DNA of 64,000 nt from Astropecten irregularis. Its lineage: Eukaryota; Echinodermata; Asteroidea; Paxillosida; Astropectinidae. The position numbers and the translations under genes were made by a program. Under the pieces are notes generated by a model. It did not search any database, was not told the DNA's origin, and saw nothing but the letters and a program-made list of their open reading frames with translations. The DNA lies in assembly GCA_963971285.1 (NCBI GenBank), contig OZ020247.1, positions 14,032,614-14,096,613 on the forward strand, read 5' to 3'. Of the stretch, positions 44,401 to 51,369 are shown in pieces (the first letter of the stretch is position 1; every line of letters begins with the position of its first letter).

Positions 44401-46306
44401 TGCGGTCTTTGTTTGACTGATTTCTGGATAAATATGCATTTCAGATGGACATATTTTAACAGTATGTTTCTACCACCACCATCTTCATACCCTGAAAGTT
44501 ATATGTAAATCTGTGAGCATTTGTGTTAAGGTATGTTACCAATCTGGTACTGTACCTCAGAAATCTTTCAAAGAATCACCATTTTGTCAACTAGTAAATT
44601 TTTTCCATTGCTTTTCCTAATTTGACCAAGTTCACTATTGATCGTGTGCCTCTACATTGTTTGTGTGCGATTTAGGAGGGCGGAGCAACTGGTCTTATAT
44701 GCTAGGGGGCTGGAGGTCCTGTCAGCCGCCCTGGACATGGCCAAAACTGAAATCCAGGCCAACAGATTAAAACCCTCCAACGCTGTACGCAATGGTGAGT
44801 GTTGTATTCCTGCTGAGAAAGCAGAGTTAGCTTAGGCTTTGTCCCAATTGACTGGCTGCGACCGCAGCTAGCTGCGACGTCATGAATATCAAGCCACAAG
44901 AGAAGGTGACTATGTTGTTATTTGTTTGTTGTTGTTTTTTCTTATGACCAGTCATCACTGCCCTGAATGACCGGTACCACCAGTGTCTGGGCCGATGCCG
45001 GAGCCTGTACGACCGCAAGATGGGCAGGGCCAAGAGTCCAGCAGAGAAAGACAAGTCCATGATCACTGCCGACAAACTCATGTACAACTATGCAGTGGAC
45101 CTGTGTCAGAGCACCGGTCTGGACGAGCTGTTTGGCAACCCACAAGAGGTGAGTGGAATCACATTTTGGTGTGATTTACACTCAGCACAAGACGGAGCCG
45201 TCTCCAAATTCATTATTCAACCGTCATTCTAAGACTTGGGTTAAAGGGCATATACAACATTGGTAAAGGTGACAGAGCAGCTGTTTAGGTTGCACCGGAC
45301 ATTCCCAAACTCGTGACCTTTATGTTATTAAATGTAAAATACATTGGTAAAGGTCACTTATTTCTGGATAAATACACCATTTCAGGCAGAAATATTTTAA
45401 CGGTTTGTTTCTACCAGTACCACAAGTTATAGGTAAATCTGTGAACATTTTTGTTTGGGTATGTTACCAATCCTGTACTGTACCTTTAAGTCTTGAGTTA
45501 TTACAACACCAGCCTCATAGTCTCATCGGTTTATGTTCTATGCAAATTCACTCAAGCTCTGCCTATTTTGCCTACTTATGTCTACTTGGGGAACATCTAT
45601 TAGGTGAGAGGTTTGGCTTTTGGTCGATAAATTCAACAAATTCTCATTAACGATAAACTACATGCATCTGTGTTTTTGTATAACAGTGTTCCAGCCGGTA
45701 CCACACAGCCCAGATGCTGCTCCACGGATTGTGTCTACAAGCTGCATCGGACAGTGACCGGGAACTCCTTCTGAAATGTAAGTATTATTCAAACCCGTCA
45801 TGTCTCAATCATGCTGTCTGTCATCTGGCTCTCATTCTCGTGGCCAGGGGCCAATTTCATAGAGCTGCTTTAGCACCAAAATTTGCTTAAGCTCCAAAAT
45901 AGGGATAAGCACCAATAACCCTGGTAAATAAAATCACTCAGTGTGCCAGCCAAAACTCCTTGTGAATGTTGTGCTCAGCAAACAATGGCCGAATACAAGT
46001 CAAAAGAAGTAAACATCATGTGAACATTTGGTTGGTAATCCTGTTTGATCAAGGAAGACTTTTTATGCTTAAGTAAATGTTTTGCTCAAGCGGCTCTATA
46101 ATATTGTTGTTGTTTTTTTTCCCCTAAAAGCTGTCAAATGTATTGACTTTGCCTGTCCACTTCATATTTGCTGTGGCAACCAAATAATGGTTTTGGGTTT
46201 GTGGCCAATTTCTTGTTTTGCAGATAAATTACTGCTTGATCAGAGAATACAGCATCTTGAGAAGCAAGCGGGCCCGTCTGTACCGACCTCGCTATTAACA
46301 ACGTGA
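17291..46306 (+). CDS. ULK1/2: ULK1/ULK2 (Atg1/unc-51) autophagy-initiating serine/threonine kinase, 25 exons, complete
   Basis: Exons: 17291-17401, 18540-18632, 20014-20055, 28160-28229, 30837-30887, 32453-32575, 32762-32835, 33562-33722, 33936-34018, 34603-34653, 35546-35799, 36754-36784, 36921-36972, 38384-38521, 39475-39625, 40075-40168, 40605-40784, 41277-41410, 42034-42226, 42709-42899, 44008-44174, 44676-44794, 44952-45148, 45687-45777, 46224-46306. They total 2,934 nt (977 residues) with consistent phases. ULK kinases start autophagosome formation with ATG13 and FIP200. The kinase domain (about 13-285) has [14 protein letters not shown] (K46), HRDLKPQN (D138), DFG (D165) and T180 in the activation loop, all at the same numbers as human ULK1. 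A Ser/Pro-rich linker carries an LC3-interacting FVLV (373-376) and [10 protein letters not shown] (662-671), which aligns with the human FGRSFSTSRL mTORC1-site region. The EAT domain begins near [11 protein letters not shown]. The ATG has a good context (ACAATGG) and an in-frame upstream TAA. It is probably the single pre-duplication orthologue of ULK1 and ULK2. Confidence 0.96.
17834..17914. repeat. Small palindrome in ULK intron 1
   Basis: GACCCAGTATTAACTGGGGC and GCGCCCCAGTTATTGGGTC form an imperfect stem around an AT-rich loop. It is GC-richer than its surroundings. Confidence 0.55.
20056..28159 (+). other. ULK intron 3 (8.1 kb)
   Basis: This is the longest intron of the gene. It is AT-rich, with scattered TACATGTA/GTACATGTAC runs (densest about 27050-27130), an ATC run at 24000-24017, and one GGGGCGGAT-type element at 26768. 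Its open frames are short and lack recognisable domains. I see no exon in it. Confidence 0.75.
26768..26995 (+). repeat. GGGGCGGAT-type element, copy 1
   Basis: It starts CAGGGGCGGATTC and ends GGAAAATCCTGGATC. The interior has a purine-rich aaagaaaagag tract, then GGGAGAAAGACTC. The inverted counterpart is at 60927-61173. Confidence 0.6.
28231..29321. mobile_element. Non-autonomous hAT-type transposon with 8-bp target duplication, ULK intron 4
   Basis: The element runs from 28239 to 29313 (1,075 bp). Its ends are TAGGGCTGTGC and GCACAGCCCTA, inverted and perfect over 11 bp, with TTC/GAA matching beyond one mismatch. It is flanked by perfect direct repeats TAAGATAT at 28231-28238 and 29314-29321. 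An 8-bp duplication is the signature of the hAT superfamily. The interior is GC- and CpG-rich, unlike the AT-rich intron. Subterminal ACCCGGGTA/GGGTACCCGGGTACCC motifs repeat near both ends. The open frames inside (the longest is 28219-28716, minus) show no transposase motif, so I call it non-autonomous. Confidence 0.88.
29350..29658. repeat. GGCTCC-ended foldback carrying a (GGCTCA)10 array
   Basis: The left end AAGGCCTTTTCCTAACCTTGG opposes the right end CCGAGGTTTGGGAAAAGTCC. Ten perfect GGCTCA units occupy 29391-29450. The interior matches the other copies (TCGTGAATCCAT, AGTAGATTCTCAGGTTT). It lies in ULK intron 4. Confidence 0.78.
30360..30515. repeat. AATAGCGCTCCGCACT foldback, copy 1
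   Basis: It has perfect 16-bp terminal inverted repeats (30360-30375 and 30500-30515). A GGACGTCAC motif lies just inside the left end. The second copy is at 58016-58164. It lies in ULK intron 4. Confidence 0.75.
30944..31080. repeat. Palindromic MITE with long GTGTCCCAATTCTCTGGCTGC arms
   Basis: Left GTGTCCCAATTCTCTGGCTG and right CAGCCAGAGAATTGGGACAC are inverted, and the pairing continues into the ACCGCAAAT region. It begins 57 bp after ULK exon 5. A related half-palindrome is at 44838-44885. Confidence 0.7.
31867..32072. repeat. ACCACA/TTAGGGTTAA repeat, copy 5
   Basis: TTAACCCTAACCC at the left and GGTTAGGGGTAATT at the right are imperfect inverted ends. The interior has GGTTTTTCCTGTGATAAAG and TGAATACCACAATACACC. 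It lies in ULK intron 5. Confidence 0.7.
32135..32386. repeat. GGGGCCAATTTCAT foldback, copy 1
   Basis: CAGGGGCCAATTTCATAAAA and TTTTATGAAATTGGCCCCTG are inverted ends. The interior includes GGTCAGCGAACAACAGCCAA. It ends 66 bp before ULK exon 6. It is opposite in orientation to the copies at 37984, 43448 and 58706. Confidence 0.78.
33170..33312. repeat. Degenerate GGGGTCGATTTCAC-like foldback
   Basis: AGGGGTCATTTTTCACAAAGC opposes a degraded GTTAAGTGAAATCTAGCC end. It lies in ULK intron 7. Confidence 0.4.
34325..34415 (-). repeat. tRNA-derived SINE remnant
   Basis: The minus strand retains the A-box region (GCTGATATAGCTCAGATGG) and a weak B-box. It lies in ULK intron 9. Confidence 0.45.
34774..35030. 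repeat. GGCTCC-ended foldback, ULK intron 10
   Basis: The left end GGGGCCTTTCTCAAAACTCG is followed by several GGCTCC/GGCTCA units. The right end is GAGCTTTGAGAAAGGCCCC. The interior AGTAGATTCTCTGGTTTGAA is shared with the other copies. Confidence 0.8.
35846..36200. repeat. Tandem duplication, unit about 165 bp, ULK intron 11
   Basis: TTAGGGAGACATTCCCA recurs at 35846 and 36011, with a partial third unit at 36178 (TAGGGAGACATT). The units share CTTACCTATTTCTAAA and TTGAGAGCATTC with about 10-15% differences. The last unit ends in the inverted AATGTCTCCCTAA. Confidence 0.75.
36754..36784 (+). CDS. ULK1/2: ULK exon 12: 31-nt microexon encoding the LC3-interacting region
   Basis: The exon lies between a TTTTCAG acceptor and a GTAAGT donor. 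It encodes [10 protein letters not shown] plus one nucleotide (residues 372-381). F-V-L-V preceded by Asp fits the LIR core [W/F/Y]-x-x-[L/I/V]. It aligns with the known LIR of human ULK1 (DFVMV), which binds LC3/GABARAP on the autophagosome. Its length is not a multiple of three. Confidence 0.88.
37984..38220. repeat. GGGGCCAATTTCAT foldback, copy 2
   Basis: Inverted ends are GGGGCCAATTTCACAG and TCCATGAAATTGGCCCC. The interior GTTCTTTGGCTGTTGTTCGC is the reverse complement of that in the copy at 32135. It lies in ULK intron 13. Confidence 0.75.
38539..38899. repeat. 361-bp foldback directly after ULK exon 14
   Basis: Left TAGAGTTCAATAAAAAACTA, then GAGTGCACGC, opposes right GCACACTCTAGTTTTTTTTA, then TTTAACTCTA. 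The interior is GC- and CpG-richer than the intron. It begins 18 bp after the exon end (38521). Confidence 0.7.
38973..39116. repeat. GGGGTCGATTTCAC foldback, copy 1
   Basis: CAGGGGTCGATTTCATC and TGTGAAATCGGCCCCTG are inverted ends. Interior stems pair around TGATGCATTGCAGCCCTAC. It lies in ULK intron 14. Confidence 0.75.
40815..41028. repeat. GGCTCA/GGCTCC-ended foldback, ULK intron 17, first of two
   Basis: ACGAAACGGAGGCTCAGGCT on the left opposes AGCCTGAGCCTTCGTTTCCT on the right. The interior has CCAGAGAATCTACTTCAGAA. Confidence 0.7.
41030..41203. repeat. GGCTCA-ended foldback, ULK intron 17, second of two (inverted)
   Basis: AACGAAATAGAGCC lies at the left, and four CCTGAG units then CTCTGTTTCGTAAA at the right. 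Its interior GAAGTAGATTCTCTGGTTTG is inverted relative to the neighbour at 40815. Confidence 0.65.
41965..41998. repeat. TTAA-type MITE end fragment before ULK exon 19
   Basis: TTACCAATCCTGTACTCTAC then CTTTAA matches the right end of the copy at 45241. It stops 35 bp before the exon. Confidence 0.5.
42257..42548. repeat. GCCCAATTTCATGGAATC foldback, ULK intron 19
   Basis: Left GCCCAATTTCATGGAATC and right GATTCCATGAAATTGGGC are inverted. Interior GTAACGG and TAACCG blocks also pair. Confidence 0.7.
42940..43235 (-). repeat. SINE interrupted by a GGGGTCGATTTCAC foldback
   Basis: SINE sequence before 42966 (GACCCCTGGAATACCGTACC) resumes after 43107 (GAACTCTAAACATCTGAGC, then the TTTGGCAGTCAGAAGCCATG flank). 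The inserted foldback occupies 42966-43107. It lies in ULK intron 20. Confidence 0.72.
43448..43690. repeat. GGGGCCAATTTCAT foldback, copy 3
   Basis: Ends are GAGGCCAATTTCACGGC and GCTCCATGAAATTGGCCC. It has the same orientation as the copy at 37984. It lies in ULK intron 20. Confidence 0.72.
43715..43935. repeat. Foldback with GTGGATCGGTTTGTGGAAAC arms
   Basis: GTGGATCGGTTTGTGGAAAC opposes GTTTCCGCAAACTGATCCAC. The inner arms ACGATTTT.../CGAACGAT also pair. A related copy is at 59190-59340 and a one-arm fragment at 42560-42612. Confidence 0.68.
44195..44566. repeat. TTAA-type MITE, ULK intron 21
   Basis: TTAA, then AAGGTATAATACATGATT, the GAGCTCAATCGGACATCTGA block, TTTCTGGATAAATA, and the closing TACTGTACCT. 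It is one of the longer copies. Confidence 0.7.
45241..45489. repeat. TTAA-type MITE, ULK intron 23, both TTAA ends
   Basis: TTAA at 45241-45244 and at 45486-45489 bracket the element. The right end reads CCTGTACTGTACCTTTAA. Confidence 0.68.
45845..46105. repeat. GGGGCCAATTTCAT foldback, diverged copy, ULK intron 24
   Basis: CAGGGGCCAATTTCATAGAG opposes a degraded GCTCAAGCGGCTCTATAATA end. The interior keeps CAGCAAACAATGGCC. Confidence 0.6.
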
Positions 46307-46819
46307 TCGCCGAATTGGGAGAATCATCCCACACTCAAGGTAGCTTGGCTACTCTGGTCTCACGCCAGGATCCGGTAGAGTACGGTCCACGCGTGGAATC
46401 TGTTGGACATGGTTCTCTGTCAAGATATTCAGGCACGACCGACCTCCCACTGCCAAGAGATGTTTGCAACCATCTTGGATGTTGATCCTGCCTGGAGTGA
46501 AGATGCCGTTCAGTACCTTGCCTCACTGAGTGCTAGATCAGAGGATGTATGAATGACTGAGGCTGCATCCGAAACCAGTTGCCTAGAGCTAGGTCTAGGT
46601 CTTGGCTCATTGCAAGATGCATCGCAACACACTGACTATCATAAACGTAGCCATAGCTCTGGGAACACGTTTCGGACAACTGCCTGAATCAAGAGGGACG
46701 TGACTGATGTATCTAAGCTCCGATTATTCAGTGAGTCCGATTGAGAACACCTCAAACCCTCAGCTCCCCTGCAGCTCTTGATGTAAGGTCCTCTAAGCAA
46801 TAGAAGGTAGCTGATATAC

Positions 46820-46973
46820 CTGGGGTCGATTTCACCAAACTCACTGTAACTTACTATCAATCGTAGGACTTTTGATGCATTGCAGCCCTACCTGGGATTG
46901 ACCCCTTACGATGGGTTATCCTTCGTAACTTGAGTTAATTAAGATTGATCACAGGGCTTTGTGAAATTGACAC
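46820..46973. repeat. GGGGTCGATTTCAC foldback, copy 3
   Basis: CTGGGGTCGATTTCACC and TTTGTGAAATTGACACC are inverted. The interior TTTTGATGCATTGCAGCCCT is shared with the copies at 38973 and 42966. Confidence 0.7.
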
Positions 46974-47312
46974 CTTCTGCGGCTGCTGGTATTTTCAGCT
47001 TGACACAGAGTCCCTGGACAAAGTCTGCTTGCACGTTTGCAGGATGTGAACCTCAAGACCCTTCGTAGAGAGAACTTCCGAATGATCATGCAGGGTGGTC
47101 ATAGGGGGGGGATGGATGTGTTTCTGCGCTGTACTTGAGCCAGCGCTCTCATAGAAGACAACAAAAATCCACAGCGTGACGTAAGCTCTGTTGAGCTTAG
47201 TCCTGATGACTCTTGCATGAAATAACCGATAGAACCTCCAACCCTTAGACTGAGCTTCCCAGAGTCACAGGGTCTGTTCATCAATTGCTTTCCTGTTTGA
47301 CCGTTGAAGCTC

Positions 47313-47465
47313 CAGGGGTCGATTTCACTAACGCTTTACGATCATCGTAAAGCCCAAATCCATCGCTAAACGGAAAATCAATCGCTACTTTGCATATCAA
47401 TTTTCTGTTTAGCAATGGATTTGGGCTTTACGATGATCGCAAAGCGTTAGTGAAATTGGCCCCTG
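47313..47465. repeat. Near-perfect 153-bp hairpin
   Basis: The ends are CAGGGGTCGATTTCACTAAC and GTTAGTGAAATTGGCCCCTG. The arms continue through CTTTACGATCATCGTAAAGC and CCCAAATCC for about 70 bp each, with only a handful of mismatches and a loop near TACTTTG. It lies 1.0 kb after the ULK stop. Confidence 0.85.
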
Positions 47466-49181
47466 ATCGCTCCGCCGTGAAACCGGAAGCTTCTTGTAGA
47501 AAACAGGATTGTCATGAAATTCCCTCAAATTCTTGAAACAAAAAAAGCTTCCTCATTTCAGCACAGCTTTATAGTTCCTTCCAACGGTGCACCATTTTTC
47601 AGACGTTCAGGTAGTCCGTTTTGTAGTTAGGGTTTGTTTCTCCACGTAAAAACACCATACAACTCCAAAGCTGCATTACTGAATAACTAACTATGCATAG
47701 ATTGTTCTTAAATAGAGCGTACGTACATACAGTGTATTTAGTTGGATTAGAACCATAGCCCTCGATGTGATAGCTCGGCAAGATTTCCAGGGCTTGAACT
47801 TAATATCCGTCTGTCTCTCTCGGACAGAGACAACAATTTGGATCCAGGGGAAAAATCGAATTATGATCATCAGGGAATACTGGATGGATCAGCTAAATAT
47901 CTTGTGGAATGGTTGTTTGACTGTGGTAACAGTGCAGTGGGGTATCCAGCGACTCACTGGGATGTGAACACGAGACCATTCCAATAACAGCAAAGCAGGA
48001 TTGCTTTATTAGACTGTGTCGCAACAATGACACCCAATGTAGGTAGGGAGATACCTACATAAATGAGACATATTGGACAACTTTTCAAGGCAAAGATTTC
48101 ATTTGGTTAATCTTCCCGTTTCTTTTTTTCATTTATTTCTTGCATTATTTCCGTTTTTGCCATTTTTCTTCTTTTTCTTTTCCCTGTTAATTTATTGTGT
48201 AACTTTTCCCCTTACTTAATCATTCGTGTTTATTTGTTAATATGATGATTTTTACTTCATGTATATTTATGTATGTTTCGTTTTGGCATTTTGTCCATAT
48301 TCTTTTGTTATCAATTCAAGTAAAACGTCTTTAATTGTTCTGTATTTGTTGAACTTTTATCGGTTTGAACATAGCTTTGTTATGTAGTAGAGAGATACAC
48401 ATGAGATTGCATGGTGCATTTTGAATATTATCATTATTATTAAGCTGTTTGTGTTTTTTTGATAATGCCTTGTGTGAGAGCTGCAACTAGAGATATTTGA
48501 GCGTGAAGAGGACGGTGTTATTTAACTTGCCAGTTGTAGAGTGCATTGCAAAATAATATTTTAAGAGAGTGATGGAGAAAAAAATAAGAAGAAAACTGTA
48601 CATGTGTGTGGATATCGGCGTGCAGATCACAGTATTTATTATATCATCATTCATGCTATTTATTTGTTCAATTCAAGCGAGTACGTCATTTAACGTTTAA
48701 TATATCATTCATAAAGTTGCATTATGAATTTTTTAGGTATAAGTTAAAAATGAAAAGAGGTTTTATGTTGTGCCGGTGCGAGATCAGTATTTTTTTCTTC
48801 GTAATGAGGTATGCTGTTATTTGCGCAGTTGAATATACATTGCTTATGCTGTGCTGGACTTAGAATGCCTGTCGGTCGGTTTCTGTGATGTGTAATAATT
48901 AGTTGGGTTTTGTTTTCGTTAGTGAATCGTAATCAGCTTATGCTAAGCAGTAAATGATAATTTATTTCTGGTAATCTTAATGACTCAAAATATAAAGTGT
49001 TTTCCATCTTATAATTGTTTTGTTTTTTGTTTTTTATTTTTTATTGTTGTATAAAGTGTCCATATCGTTTCCTTTGAAATAAGTTATTGTTTTCAAAAAA
49101 AGATGATTTTGATAATTTTTTTTAATTTCCCTTGAAAGGAAATGGGGATTGGAAGGGCATTGTTGTTTATTATCAGTAGCA

Positions 49182-49187
49182 AATAAA
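49182..49187 (+). other. Candidate ULK polyadenylation signal
   Basis: AATAAA lies in a T-rich stretch. It is chosen because it follows the T-rich tail. A second AATAAA lies at about 49462. No transcript evidence is available. Confidence 0.3.
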
Positions 49188-49710
49188 CAATTAATTTCGA
49201 CGATTGTGATAATATTGATAAGTTTGTAGTTGAATACAAAAATCTAAAATTTTATCTAAATTGTACGTTTGTAAGTCCTTGACTATGGCCACGCATATTC
49301 CTGCGGTCAATCACTGTATCAAAATATTTAAACATGTAAAGTAACAATTGTCTAAAAAGATTTTGAGTTTTTAATTGCTTTGTAAATAATTGAGGAAGAC
49401 CAAATCTCTGATATTGTACATAAATGCTGAAGAATTGCAGATATAGGGCGTGGATCAAAAATAAAAGTTGAAAAAATGAAGATAAAAACAAGTGAAATGT
49501 TTTGTTTATTTTTCTTTTAATGCTTGGTATTGATTTAGTAAAGGGTAGCCTCACAATTTGGTGCATTTGAAGAAAAATATTATCCAAAAGCATAAAAGAT
49601 ATAATACCAGTAATTTCCATGCGAAAGCGTTTCGTCAATGTTCCCGTCGAATAGAAATCAATCGATCGAAATCGAACAAAACAAGTTTTATGTTGCACCA
49701 TCTTCATAAA

Positions 49711-50079
49711 TTAAAGGTAGTATCATACTTTGGTAAGAGACCAAAAATAATGTTCACCTGTCAGATTTACGTATAACTTACAGGGTGTGAAGATGGTGGT
49801 GGTAGAAAACCTACTGTTAAAATGTTTCCGCCTGAAATGGTGTGTTTATCCAGAAATTAGTAAAACAACGACCAAAAATCTTTTTGATCTTTTAAAAGAT
49901 CAAAAATAAAAGAGAAAACACTTAAGAAATACTGTGGCCGTTTTTCGTTGTTTTCTCAAAAAGTGGGCAACGTATGGGACTGAAATTTTCACAGATTACT
50001 TTTACTGTATCTTCCTTGATATTTTTGCCCACGAATCTGTATATCTTTGACAAAAACCAAAGTATGATACTACCTTTAA
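49711..50079. mobile_element. Complete TTAA-type (piggyBac-like) MITE
   Basis: TTAA (49711-49714), then AGGTAGTATCATACTTTGGT, is mirrored exactly by ACCAAAGTATGATACTACCT, then TTAA (50076-50079). The interior has GATCTTTTAAAAGATC and the conserved TTATCCAGAAATTAGTAAA. A TTAA duplication is typical of piggyBac-superfamily elements. No open frame fits a transposase. A second right end lies at 50123-50142. Confidence 0.8.
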
Positions 50080-50451
50080 AGTTGAATGTAAATCTGTGAA
50101 CCTCTCTGTTTTGGTTTCCTACCAAAGTATGATACTACCTTTTCGCACCTGCAAGATAAGCCTATAAGCCTAGATAAATCAATTTGGCGGTTTAACTTTT
50201 AGAGTAATTTTTCTTTGGATAACCTTTTCTAAAAAAAAGTAAATAGTTACGTACCCAATAGAAAATTGAAAGGAACATGAACATTGAAGTTTTCAGCTTC
50301 ATTTGGGCTTATGAGTATTAAAAAAAATTTGAAATTGGCAATAGCACGGGAGCCTATGGAGAATTCTTTACTGGTGGTCTGTGCTCACCTGCGTGCTACA
50401 ATTATGGAGACCATGAAAGTGATATACCGCCCCCATCGATGGATGTTGTTA

Positions 50452-50487
50452 CCGTAAGCATGGAGGAACCTTCCTCCATGCCGTAAG
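50452..50487. repeat. 22-bp hairpin insertion with 7-bp direct repeats
   Basis: CCGTAAG (50452-50458) and CCGTAAG (50481-50487) flank CATGGAGGAA-CC-TTCCTCCATG (50459-50480), a perfect 10-bp inverted repeat. It shares termini and layout with 51514-51557. Confidence 0.75.
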
Positions 50488-51369
50488 TTTCTTTTAATAA
50501 CATTCTTGTCTATAATGTCATCTTGACGCAAACTACGGCGATATTGAAAAAGGAGCGCAGGTAAATATTGCGGCTACTTCTCGAGAATCTTAGGCGGATC
50601 GGCCGTATTCAACTTTACAAGGACTTCACGTTTTATGACTCATGATTGTTTGATCTCGTGGTACTGTGGATGGAACACCTTGTTGGAATTTGCCCCCTCT
50701 ATCAACTCGACTCACAGACCCAATAAAACTTATTGGCCGGTACTATTTTAGAAGAGGGGTTTTTGAGCTCGTGGGGGAGATTTAAATATCCAACGCTACT
50801 AATATATCTGAATTGAACAATAATAAATTGCAAAATTCTTGAAGATTAAAATAGTATGATAATTTCGAGATGATATTCATTTTGTTTAAAGACACTTTTA
50901 TAGGTTACTGAATCATTTAAATGTGAATTAGGAATAAGAGCACCCCTCAAAAGAATAGTATCATCCTTTCACTTCCTGTACAAAGTACCTATCCACATAA
51001 CACACAAACTATCAGACAACAATGTGGAAAAGTAAACGAATGGGAAACACCGTAGCACTTTGAGCAGAGGAAAGAGAACCTTCGACCATAATAATATTAA
51101 CAATTCAACAAAATCAACCGCCGCTTGTCTTGATTTCTTATGTACAGGTATCGTTTCTGTGTATTTTGGGGATGATTTTGGAGTGAATTCTGCCTCGGAG
51201 AAGTTTCCTACCAATGTGTAAAATGATGTTGTTCTGCTGGGCCTATGGAAAGATTCCTTGCCGTGACTGAGTGAAGATTTACCGACAACTGGGAGTTATC
51301 GTCTGCCGTCGACCTTAAAAAAAAGTCTTGTCTGAAATTTATTTACTGACTGCAGACGCCGGCGTCAAA

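Larger units (their letters stand above)
46307..49200 (+). other. Probable ULK 3' UTR
   Basis: No coding potential follows the ULK stop, and the sequence becomes increasingly T-rich after 48100. A candidate poly(A) signal AATAAA lies at 49182-49187. Vertebrate ULK1/2 mRNAs also carry long 3' UTRs, but the end of this one is inferred. It contains two foldbacks at 46820 and 47313. Confidence 0.45.
49201..51369. other. Intergenic region and BCR-like gene 5' flank
   Basis: The left half is AT-rich with a complete TTAA-type MITE. The right part (about 50950-51369) is the likely promoter and 5' UTR of the BCR-like gene. No TATA box could be assigned. A 22-bp hairpin insertion sits at 50459-50480. 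Confidence 0.5.

Noticed and set aside
49252-49707. 151-codon open frame on the minus strand after the ULK 3' UTR
   Set aside because: It is AT-rich and Phe/Leu/Lys-dominated, with no domain, no splice context and overlap with non-coding-looking DNA.
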